From positions 7,655,205 to 7,719,204 of the forward strand of contig NC_045138.2 in NCBI RefSeq assembly GCF_008831285.2: DNA of 64,000 nt, given 5' to 3'. Numbering within the stretch: position 1 is the stretch's first letter; every line of letters starts with the position of its first letter. The translations under genes and the position numbers were made by a program. This DNA comes from Nymphaea colorata. Lineage: Eukaryota > Streptophyta > Magnoliopsida > Nymphaeales > Nymphaeaceae. The notes beneath the pieces were generated by a model. It worked only from the letters and a program-made list of their open reading frames with translations, ran no database searches and was not told where the DNA came from. Positions 25,717-36,900 of this stretch are shown here, piece after piece.

Positions 25717-25812
25717 GTTGGTGGCTTATTTACTAACGGTCAAACAGGGAAGTGATTGTCCAACCCAAACTGTCATGAAGCGGGTGTTGGCAGCCCTCTA
25801 GCATTACATATA

Positions 25813-26065
25813 ACATAAGCCTGGGCATGGGGCTGGTCCACCCGGCCTGGCTTGATAAGAAGTCGAGCTTGAGCTGGCCTGACACCCGAAACCTGGGTCC
25901 AGCTCAATACCTAAAACCCAAGCCCGAGTCTGGCCTGATAAGGAGTCGGGCTTGGGCCGGCCCAACACCCAACCCGGTGCCTTTTTATCAGGCCCAAGCC
26001 CAGGCCCAAGTCGGGCCGAGTACCAGATATCTGTCAGGTACCCGACCCGACGCGCAGCCTCAATA
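25813..26065. mobile_element. Degenerate GGGCC-rich hAT-like MITE
   Basis: The left end aagcctgggcatggggctgg and the inverted right end gaggctgcgcgtcgggtcgg are imperfect inverted repeats. They are related to the ends of the 21937-22162 element. The interior is rich in ggcccaagcc / gggcttgggcc motifs. No convincing duplication is visible. The frame 25827-26066 is translated repeat. Confidence 0.55.
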
Positions 26066-26702
26066 ATAACTTAGAAGTGTATCAGGACACGTTCGGACAA
26101 AGGAACATGGTGTGAGTGTTACATGAATCTGCATGACTTAGAAGTGCATTAAGGAGGTGTTTGGACAAAAAAAAAAAAAAAGTCTGGTAGTGTCATGTAA
26201 ATATGCTTCAAAGGTTGAGGTAAATTTATGAAACACATTGCTCCATTGTTTTTTGAATTTGTCATTGTCTTTGAGGTAGGTTCATTAAACACTCACATAC
26301 ATTCCAAAGAATGTAGCACTCTTGTTACTTAACACCCTCTAACTTGATAGCGTAAGGGAAAACATTACTGATCCAGGGGTTTTATTGCTAAGTTTCCCAC
26401 CTAATTAAGTTTCTCAAACTCTTTCAAAGGAAAGAAATGAAAAAAAAAAAAACGAAGACAAAGTCTTTAGAGATCAAAGATGATGGTCATCATCACTCGA
26501 GCTCATGAGGGATATCAGTAGAGGTCTAGAAAGTTCATGATAGTGTAATTAGTGACTTCCTCTATCTACAAGGGAGGGCAATATGCTCACTTCTCATTTT
26601 AAACAAAAATCGAGATATCATCTTGCTTAGTCAATTGGGTATGCACATGCCAAACTTTTTATTCACAGTTAAGAGCATTAACTATGAAACTAATTATGTG
26701 TA

Positions 26703-27102
26703 TAAGGATGTCAATATATCAGATTTGAGTCAGATATCCAAGCAAAGCAAACCAATCTGAAAAAATTTAATGTCCAATTAGGAAATCAGATCGGATTCGG
26801 ATTTAATAAATGGCATCCAATCATATTTGGATATACATAAATATTTGACCGGTTTGAGATTCAGATATACATAAATATTTGATTTGATTCAGTTCGGATT
26901 GGATTCATTTTTAGGCAAATATCATGTATCTAATGTTATTACATTTTGAAAATTGGTAAAATCCAGTTCAAAATTTGGATTCGGATATGACTTTTCTTTC
27001 TTTGTATTTGAATCCGAATTCGAATCCGAATATGTGAATATCTAAAAAAGGGGATATGATTAAGGGTATATTCGATCCGAATCCGATCCGTTGACATCCC
27101 TA
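26703..27102. mobile_element. Non-autonomous hAT-like element, GGATTCGGAT subfamily
   Basis: The ends are TAAGGATGTCAA and TTGACATCCCTA, which are inverted with one difference. The flanking 8-bp duplication is tatgtgta at 26695-26702 and tatgtgtc at 27103-27110 (7 of 8). The 400-bp interior is filled with variants of GGATTCGGAT and ATCCGAATCC. There is no coding capacity. Confidence 0.82.
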
Positions 27103-27206
27103 TATGTGTCATAGTTCACTAAAATAAAACTGATATTTATTGACGCAAGAAATAATCTCCAATTTGAAACCTATATGTTGTGTCTTTTATCAAAATGTCC
27201 AATTTA

Positions 27207-27243
27207 CTATACTTGATCTTAGCCAAAAGGCCGAGAAAGGTAT
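27207..27243 (-). pseudogene. Truncated U2 snRNA retro-insertion
   Basis: The minus strand reads ATACCTTTCTCGGCCTTTTG followed by GCTAAGATCAAGTATAG. This is nucleotides 1-37 of U2 snRNA with one difference (AAGTATAG for AAGTGTAG), including the branch-point-proximal 5' region. Homology stops abruptly after nucleotide 37. The fragment is flanked by direct repeats of about 19 bp (27188-27206 and 27241-27259, two mismatches), the hallmark of retroposition. It lacks the rest of the RNA and cannot function. Confidence 0.85.
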
Positions 27244-27823
27244 CAAAACATCCAATTTAAATGTTCTCTATGGGAGATAGGAACATTAAAAATTTAACCA
27301 ATTACATGCCAAAAAGTAAAGCCAGAGAAGGTGGTTTAGTAGAGCTGGCCTTGGTTGCCATGCATGCAATCACTGGCTTGAACCCTATCGATGGTGTCAA
27401 TGAGATGTCCTTGAGGTTTTTAGGTACTCGCAAGGGAGTTCAGGTTTTTGTTTCCTTTGGTACTCATGTATTGTTTGAGATCGATGAGATACCCATAAAG
27501 GATTTTTTTTATCATTATACCAAAAAATAATGTCAACTTTTAACTATTTTAAAAATATATTAGTATTCTTATTTTTGATGTTTTTATTTACTTATAATCT
27601 ATTTTTTCAAAATTAATTTTTTTATATTTTTGGCTGATTTGAATCGATGAACCAACAACCCTGCCCATTCAATTCATATCCTACTTTCACAACACTGTCC
27701 AAGAGGGTATACCAATTATCAACTCTTTGCACTATTTGTTTGTGTCATACATTTGGGATCAATGGACTGATTGAATCAAGGCATGCTTATGACAGCATGT
27801 GCTTTCCTGATCATTAAGCAAGT

Positions 27824-28237
27824 TAGGGATGTGATAGATCGTATTCAAATCAGATATACTCTTTAACGGTATTCGATTTTTCAAACATTCACATATTTGG
27901 ATTCAAAGTCAGATTTGGATATAAAATAATAAGTCATAACTGAATCTGAATTCCAAATCTAATTTCACAAACTAGATCCGATCCAAATCTAATTCTCACA
28001 TTTATATCTAAATCCAAAATTCAAACCAAAGCCAGTCGATTTTTGAAAAATAAGAACATTGGATATAAAATATTTATTTAAAATTAAATCCAATCTGGAT
28101 CCGCTCAAGTGTTTATGTATATTGAATTTTAATCTGAACCCGTTTGGATGAAATCTGAATCTGATCCAATTTCTTAACAGGATATTTGTTGTATATATAT
28201 ATATATATATACCAAATCAGATCTCTTGACATCCCTA
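27824..28237. mobile_element. Second GGATTCGGAT-subfamily hAT-like element
   Basis: The ends are TAGGGATGTGATAGATC and, inverted from the right, TAGGGATGTCAAGAGATC. The 8-bp duplication is aagcaagt at 27816-27823 and aaccaagt at 28238-28245 (7 of 8). The interior (414 bp) carries degenerate ATTCGGAT / ATCCAAAT repeats and a (TA)n tract. It belongs to the same subfamily as 26703-27102, about 0.7 kb away. Confidence 0.82.
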
Positions 28238-28489
28238 AACCAAGTCCATTGCTATGTTAATGCTGACAATTAGATTTGTAATTATGATTAGTTTATATAC
28301 ATACATTTAGCTACAAATGTTATGAGAAATATTGCCTTGAAAAAGTAAAAGAATGTTGATAAACTCGGTGGAATGACTTCTTTAGCGGCACTAATTCATC
28401 ATAATGTACCTCGTTGTAAAAACACTTTGCCTGACTAAGGGGTGCTATTGAAAAAAAAATTAGGCATGTCAAAAATACGTAGTTAATTG

Positions 28490-28585
28490 TCTGGGGGTAG
28501 GGGCCAGCATTGGGGGCTGCACTGGCCTGGGATTTGAAGTCGAGCCTGGGGCTTGCTGGGCCCGGCTCAATGCCCACCCTTAACT
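28490..28585. repeat. Short GGGCC-type element fragment
   Basis: Sequence of the same GGGCCTGGGC character as 25813-26065. Its right end (aatgcccaccctta) matches the TAAGGGTGGG terminus of the 21937 element. It is probably a truncated or internally deleted copy. Confidence 0.45.
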
Positions 28586-28599
28586 AAGGGGCACCATAT

Positions 28600-28810
28600 T
28601 TCACTTAATAGGCCAGTGATAGTCCAGTCATCAGTTTGATTTCCATATGTGCTACTTTTTTGGACTACAAAAGGTGGTATGTATTACGGTCAAATTATAA
28701 CCATAAGTTCATCCAGGTCCCAACGCAGTTCTAGACCCTGGGGTACGAGGAATGAAGGGTACTTTCGGCTCTCACTTGGGTGGTGGGGTTCTGGTCGCTC
28801 ATCCAAACTG
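28600..28810 (+). mobile_element. Degenerate SINE copy related to 12637-12835
   Basis: It shares in order catcagtttgattt, a ctacttttttggactacaaa segment, catccaggtcccaacgcag and tagaccctgggg with the copy at 12637-12835. The tRNA-like head is shortened. Confidence 0.5.
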
Positions 28811-28830
28811 AGAACTTTAGATCCTAAACA

Positions 28831-31800
28831 CAAATTGATGCATCTAAATTTTGCAGTGAGAGATCTCGGATACAGAAACGAAATAAGTTGAAATTTTAGA
28901 TCCTAAACTTTGCAGACTATACTACGAAGAGATAGAATAGTTCTAAGAAATAACAAGACTGAAATTTGACTAACTGAAGTAAATGCAAGAGAAAAAAAGG
29001 AAATTATCACTAAAATTTTCTCAAGCCAAGATCCAATAGCTCTCTCTTACAAATGATCCCAAGGCTCTTTAATTTGGATTTGTGATCTAGGAGAAGATCC
29101 ATACCAAAGTTCAAATTTTATCAAAGTATCTAAAATTTGAAATGAATTTTTAATGTAATTTCAATCCTTCCAAAAATGGAGAGATTGGAAGGGAAAGGAA
29201 CGGATGTTCATTTTCTTTCCTTTCTTCTCCATTCCCTCCCCATTAACTTTCCTTGCCTTTCTTCCCGTTTCCCTTCCATCTATTCATTTTCATAACAGAT
29301 CCAGAAACAGTGTTTATTTCCGTATTGAAATTTTCATGACAGTCTTTTTATTTACATGTAGGTAACCCTTTAAAATTTTAAAACCATATAACCAGTGCCT
29401 CTTAACCTGAACTTTCTGGTTCTAACTCTTACCTGAACCCAAAAAGAAAAAAAAAACTTGTTAAAACAATAAAAATGAAATTCAGTGTCAGATTGTAATG
29501 TCCAAAAGTTTTCAGCTAAGGTTTTTTATTCATGAGGTTAACAAAAATCAACCTTCAAGTTCTTATTCAATAGCTTTCGTAAAAAGCGAATCCATATATT
29601 ATTAAAAAAACATAAGTTCTCCCTTTTCCAATTATAAACAAAAGGCAATACCAAAAATGAAATTTATCCAACAAAAGAACATCTGAAACAAGAGTGCACA
29701 ACATAAAACGAAGCTATATTTAAGCAATTAGAAATAATTAACATGCAAATCTCATAGTAAGGAGAAGCAATATTTTAAAACAAACGATACTTTGAAAATC
29801 ACTTAAATTTCAAGGCTCCACGAGTTTGAAAATAACACCAAAAAAAAAAAACAAAAAAGCAGAAATTTGTGACAGTGATCTGCAGCCAACAGTTTTCCGA
29901 GGAAAAAGATTTATTTCTGTTGGCAGTTCCGTGTTCTTCCTGACCGATATGTGTGTGTGTGTGTGTGTTTCAAAAGAAGCAGACAATGACAAAGAAAGAC
30001 AGATGTGCAGCCTTATCACATTGCATTAAATATGTCAAAGGATATCCTTATCATTGTGCTTATTCCTTCCATGCAGATATGTTTTATAATTCATAAATAA
30101 ATGATTATTTTTGAAATTTTAAAACACAACCACTGTTGATGGAATCGGTTTGTACCACGACTCTTCGTACCAGTGAGTCGTAGCTCGTACCAGTAGCAGA
30201 GGCCACACAAATTGCTTTATTTATATATGGATACCTCTTTAATTTATATTTATTTATTTAAAAGCATCTTTTAAAGTTTAAAATTTAAATCATCAATCTC
30301 TTTTAACCAAAAAATTCTAGCACCGCTACTAACTCAACTCAGTGGCCTCTCACGAAGGAAAGATCCTGCCCGATTCGGCTGGTATTCGGCCCTTTGTTCA
30401 ACCGATACACGCCGGTTTGGTACAGACGATACCCGCTTGGTTGTAAAACGATTCAGTTCGGGTGCGACACCGACACAGAGGCGAACCTTTTTACAGTGTA
30501 CAACGAGGTGAATGGCTTTTCAAAATGATGCAGATACAAAGCCGTATCGTCCGTATTGAATCGGTCTATATATCTAACAAATAAATAAAGCTAATTTAAT
30601 TTTTTTTAAAAAGAGAGAGAGAGAGAGAGAAGGAGATTCTTGTCGGCTGGGGCTACGTATCGGCCGATCCTAATTATGACAAACAGACAGGCAACTTTTA
30701 CTTGTGAAATATACATTTCTATTAATTCTTATGACCCTTTACCCATTAATGATGTCTAGGATTGATTTTAGACAAAATATATATAAACATTCTACCATGT
30801 TTGTAAATACTAATTCAACATAAAACACGTTTTAATTCAAATTGTTTTTAGGAAAGACACCTATTTTCTGCATAAAAAATTTGATGTCATTAGAGCAGTT
30901 CAATTTTTTTTATTACTACAAAAACATGTTAAACTCAAAAATTGACTGATTTAATTTATTATTCTAATTAAAAACACTTCATTTGTACATCCCTCAGCTA
31001 TGCTACACGGATCGAAACTAGAAATTTACATCTTTCATTTAAGATAGCCTTTCCAACCACACTATAAGAAACAAAATTTGTTGTTTCGAGAAACTTTCCT
31101 GCCAATGAACAGAAGATCCTGAGAACATTAGTTCCAGCTACGAAACGCTATTTCATCATCCCTATCTATCCGCTAGAAGTTGGAAGGAATGACAAAGACA
31201 ATATATAATAAAGAAATTGGCTCAGAGGTTTATTTTATATTTTATTTTTTTATTGATAGGTGAACCTACTTGGATTTATACTTAAAAGAAACTCACCTAA
31301 ATATTACAACTCTCAGTCTCCTTCAACTTAAAATATTTTCAGCAGTGCCCCTCAAGTTGAGGAACAGTCAGCATGTTAGGCGTCTAACATGACACTGCAT
31401 GCTAGTGATGTAAATGACAAATATACCCTTTATTATAAACCATAAGGCTTCCCCCATTATAAAGGTAAAAGTAAAATTTAAAATTGTTTTTTATGTAAAA
31501 TGGAATACCCATCTGCTGCAATGGTAAAACACAGGTTCCTACAACATACAATGCAATTCAAGAACGTTATATGCAGCATGTAAAAGTGTCATATCCTCCT
31601 ACCTTTCATAAATATATTTATTGTTTATTTATTTATTTTTTCTTGGTTTTTATATATAGGGAAACGAACAAATAAAAATTGGAGAATTTTCAATTTTGGA
31701 CCTAGTTTTTTCCCACCATTTAAGGAAAAGTTTGGTGGGACTTATTAAGTTTCAAATTCGAATAGAATGATTCTTATGAAAAATTTAATATTATAGATTA

Positions 31801-33300
31801 ATACGATGATGAAGATTTAATTTTATAGATTAATATGATGATGCTTTTCGATCTTCCCAATAACACGGAAGTCACTCACTCTCTCTCTCTCTCTTTTGGT
31901 TGCCAATATTTTATTAGAAGTATATGCGAAACTATCTTTCATTTAATTCTTAGAATTAGCACAATTTTTTTTAATATACGTGATTTAATTCTGGCGAAGT
32001 TTATAAAAGTTAGGTTTTATGAAAACAAAGCTTTTTAATGAGTTTTCGAATCTTTATTTATTTGCTTTGATGATACATCAAAACCTAGGTTTTCATGAAT
32101 AACTTGAAGGGGGCTCAGGTTTTTCACTCCCTTTTAAAAACTTCAGGTTTTACCAAAACTAGGATTTTTGAAGCCCAATTTTGATGTTAAGTGAAATAAG
32201 GATATTAAGTGTGGATTTTAATTTAGAGTAATCAAACACACTGCCAGTTATGGCTTTTCGAATAAAAAAAACCTAGTTTTGGAGGATCATCCAAGTGATT
32301 CCAATGCCAATTGCTTTTGAAAATATAGTAATGGTAAAAAAATTAGTAATGATGAGATCAACATGGTAGTGATTTTGAAAATACCAACTTTTGTAATGAT
32401 GCTTACATTTCCACATGTTCTTCCTTTTTTTTCAATAAAAAACAAAAAAAAACTTCATGTCAAATCACATTCCTAAATGGACTTGACATATATGCTTCCT
32501 TTTCGTTGATTGCATCTATTCCTATTCAATGATAAATCCCACAAAAAATGCACACAAAAATATAGCCCTTTGAGTTCCTTTTTTTTTCATTAAATAAACC
32601 AAGGGAAATTCCTGACAATGAACTCTTCAAAATCGACCTTTTTCTGGATTTTTTTTAATTTTTGTTTAAAAAGTAAGAACTTTAATATCTGATAAATTAG
32701 AAATGCTAGTATTTTAGGATTCAGGTCTATGAGAATTGTTGCTATACAACATTTCTTTTGACCTTTTTTAAACTTAAGAGGAAGGGCTTTAAGTCGAACT
32801 GCTAATCAAGATGTTCTCGAATCCGCCCATAAACATTACGGTTCTGCATTGGTTTGATAGGATTAAAACATGTGGAAAGATCTCCAATTCTATTTTATTG
32901 TAGAATGTGGGATTATTTTATTTTAGCGGAAAATTATCATAAACCTTTTGACAGATATTAAAAAAACACACATGCTCAAATCTAAAATAAAATAACTATC
33001 ATAAACTCATGCATTTTTTATTTTATTTTAAATCAATTATTTGCTAGGTAAAGGGGTTGGAATGAGCGATATCTTGAGAGAACTAGAAATTAGATTAAAA
33101 AAAAAAAAACAGAGCAAACGAAAGACAAAGGAGAGGGCCAATTTGTCATTGACGTGGAACCTGTGCCAAATGGTAAGTTCACTGTGTCCTTGACCGCTCT
33201 CCTGTCTATGGATCTTGAAGGTGCGTTTCGTTCGTTCGTTTTGAGAGTGACAAAGGAGAGAAGAGGCAGAGGGTCTCCAAATCCAATCATCTGTTCTTGA
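28831..33300. other. Intergenic region upstream of the RMR gene
   Basis: No recognisable gene. It contains a (TG)n tract at 29948-29968 and a degenerate cgatac / cgtaccag-rich repeat at about 30135-30560 of hAT-subterminal character. A (GA)n tract lies at 30612-30631, and a MITE-like AAACCTAGGTTTT-rich block at about 32065-32300 resembles the one at 4508-4740. The last few hundred bases probably hold the RMR promoter. Confidence 0.5.
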
Positions 33301-33489
33301 CGCTGCCATAACAAGAACAGTACGGCCTCTGGTTTATTATTATTCGGAGCGCACGACGAGGTTCGATGGTGGTGAGAAACAAATGGAGGCAGACGTCTCC
33401 ATCCTTCACTGCCGCGTTTTTCTGCGTCCACTCTTTCGCTTCTCTCCCATTTCGTGGAATTCTGCTCTGTATAGATACGTTGCTCTGAG

Positions 33490-33909
33490 GTACTCTCTCT
33501 CTTTCTCTCTCTCTCTTCCCCACACCCCGAACTTTTTTTGCCTTTTCGTGGTTGTTTTTTTGTTCAGAGTGATACCCCTGTTTGAATTCGTTCTGTTTCC
33601 TTTAATTCTTTGCTTTTGGTTTTGTGGGTTGTAGTTTTCTTGTTTTTTTTGGTGATTTTTCTGATTGTCCTTCAAGACTTTATCAGGGATTAGTTGAAAT
33701 TTTTGTAGCCTTTGGCGTTTTGTTATTTAGATCTTCTGCACTTGTTCGTTTTTCTTGTGTGTTTCAGTAGGACCTTTATTGTTCTTTTATTCAGATATTA
33801 ATTTCTTGGTTTTCTTCGTTCTTGATTTCTGAAGAGTCCGTTTTATCTTTCGGTTTTCTGACCTGAAGATTTCTTTGTGGTGACACTTTGGCCTTGTTTT
33901 GTCCTGCAG
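33490..33909 (+). other. 5'-UTR intron of the RMR gene
   Basis: The donor ctgag|gtactctc and acceptor tcctgcag|cttcatgg fit plant splice sites. The intron is T-rich, typical of a plant leader intron. A short upstream ATG at about 33913 is followed at once by a stop (atggtttag), so a minimal upstream ORF remains in the spliced leader. Confidence 0.6.
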
Positions 33910-33997
33910 CTTCATGGTTTAGTTAGTGGCTTGAGCTACTTTGTGGCGAACTGGAAGCTTAAGAAGCCGAATAAGCCTTTTGTGGTTAATTATCACC

Positions 33998-36900
33998 ATG
34001 GGATTGGGATTTCCAGGAGGACATAGAGAAGGATACATAGGCCTTCCCGTCTTGTGGATTACTATATTTTTCATTATGGGCACGACAACTGCAAACTTGG
34101 TCTTGATTGGGAAGAACGTTTCTTTAACATTCGAGGATATGGAAGCGAGCTTCAGTAAGAATTAAGCATATATGAATCTTAGTATGTAGTTTAAGAAAAA
34201 TTGTCTTTCTATGTTGTTTCTTGGTTTCCATGCTATGTTCTTGTTATGTGTGATCTATTAATTTCCGTGCAGCTGTATTCAGCATGCCTTCAGTACAAAT
34301 AGATGAGGCATCTTGGTGGAGAATTATTCATGTAGGTCCTCTAGTTCTATGGACATAATTAGATAAAAGAACTAAAGCTATTTTCAAGTTTTTATGGTTG
34401 TCGAGAGATGAAGAGCTGATGACCTTGGAAACTTTCATGTCTTGTGGAATGTTGCTTTCAGGATAAGAGACAAGTGCAAGTTGACCATCCTTCTACTAAG
34501 CACCACAGATTTGTAAGCTTAATATGAATAGCAGTTATCAATATCACCTAAGGAATATGTTAAGTGATCTGTATGATGGAAATGATCTTACACTTGCAGA
34601 AAACATATGCCTGTACATGTAAGAGCTGATATGAGATAACAAGCAAATGTCGTGAAAACATCAAAGAGGGTTTGCCTTTGCCAAAATAAAATGCATGAGG
34701 AAATGATGAATCTGAAAACAGTCAAAACAGAAAAGTGAACATTTTCTTAAAGTATTCCTTTGCACGTATTCCTTACTAAATGTTTAGGCACAATGTGAAT
34801 GGTCGAAATAGTGATTTGGTCTGCATCCAATCAGGACTATTCCTTGATTAATCATAGATTCATAGTTCATAGTTGATCTACCAAGTACCAACTGCTGCTT
34901 GTATATCTGGGGAATTGTTGAGCTTATATTCTTGCTGAATTGCAACCATTGTCCTGTTGATACTACTTGTTTTTGTTCACTGATAGTCCCATGACAACAA
35001 TAGGCTATAGTGACTCTTTTTTTATCACAAGAATAGTGGTGGGTGGAGATTGCTGCATTGAAATATCAGAGCAGCGCAGACACATATCCAGGAGGGACAT
35101 AGCAATATAGGCTCGCTTGAATATCTTTTTTGGTAACCTATTTAAAGGGAAACACAGTGCTTCTTTCAAAGCTAAGATACTAAGGACCTACCTAGAAAAT
35201 CAATTGTGCAATCATATAATAACCTTAACTAGATGAAGCGAACAAAAGTATGCAAACTAAAATAGCAAGGGCTTACCTAGTGGATCGATTGATTGTCTAT
35301 ATGCAGTCATATGGTTGGCTTAAAAAAATGAAACCAATTTATTATGGAAAGACTGAATATCATATCAGAGCTGATCATAGCACCCTTACCATGTCCACAT
35401 CATCGTTACATGTAATTAACTTCAGGTAGTGGGTTATTTTGGAACAAAAGTCATTTGAAAATAGATTTATGAAGAATGTTTTATTTTATCCTCTAGCATG
35501 TTGTTGGTATCTTGTAATTTTTGAGCCATACAAAATAGCCACATAAGCATGAACACCCATGGGTTCTTAGTATCTATTCCTATTCATGTGCATTGGTTCT
35601 CTTATACTGGAGAGCAAGAAAGAACAATATAAAGGACTCTTGCAATAAAATGTCTGAAGATGTCAGAAAAAAAAATGAAGACCCATGTTAGAATTCAAAA
35701 GGAAATTGGGCTAATGACTGTCTGACTTCAAATGATAGAAATCCGCCTGTAACTGGAGAAGGGGTCCTTAGATCTCAAGACTAGCTGGTGCAGAGACATA
35801 ATTCTTGTTGATATTTAATGATTTATCTGCTGATTCTTTATTCACTTTGATGCTTTGTATACAATTTGTTATATCTGGTTGGTAAAGTTAGAGATTCTTC
35901 CCTGAGCAGTCTTGCATGAAAAATTTCTCTAAACCTGAAATTTGAAATTTAATTATTTCATAAGATTATCCGTGAAATGAAGTGGTACTTATGTGCTGGT
36001 CATTTTGATATTCAAATCCAACCCTAGCATTTTCGTCCAATCCAAGTTTTCCCCTTTCGTTTCCTTTCAAAGCTAAAGTTTAGATGAATTAATTTGGGGA
36101 CTTTTGAGGCGTCAAAACTTGTTCGCTTTCAACTAGACCGGATTCTATTCTAGGCCTATGATACTGCAGCAAAGAAATTCGACTCATAGTGTTTGGATGG
36201 CTTATTATGATCCTTCCTTAGTGATTCAGTTTGTGTCAAGTGGAAGGGTGGTTGAACTGTATCCCCTAGTCTAACAGAAAGTGTTATTTTTTTACGTTCA
36301 TGTTCTTATTCAAAAAATGGAGAGTACTTCTCTTTGGTTCTGCGGATAGGGTTTAGCTCTTTGATCTTTCCCTTTGAGATATACATTTCTACTGATGTGT
36401 ATGTTTCAGAGGTCAGTTTTGTTGGAAGTGAACGTAAAAAAACTTTATGTTAGTCATGGTTATTTTATTTGTTGATTTGTATGATTGCTGGAAGTTGCAT
36501 CTGTTGCTAGATGTGAGGCTTTTCTTGTTTTGCAACAAAATAAATAGAGAAATCATAGACTGTTCTCACATTCATTTCCTTTTTCTTGCATTGGAAAGAT
36601 TCTGAAAATGAATTGTTGTAGAACATAAAATTGTACTCACGGTCTTATTCAAAAAAGAAACATGTCTGCTGTTTCCTTTTCCTATTGGACTCACTACTTA
36701 GTAGCACTATCAGATGGAGCTCATCATTGTTACCTGCACATTTGCAGCTCCAGTTGTTGTAGGTTCAGGAGAATGTGGGATGCTATTTTTGGCTGAACCT
36801 CTTAATGCCTGCATCCCATTGACTAATGATGTTGCTGGATTAGAAGTTCCAAGATCCCCATTTGCATTAATTATTAGAGGAGGGTGCACATTTGAAGACA

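Noticed and set aside
27261..27530. 89-codon open frame just after the U2 fragment
   Set aside because: No recognisable domain, AT-rich and embedded among transposons. There is no splice or conservation evidence.
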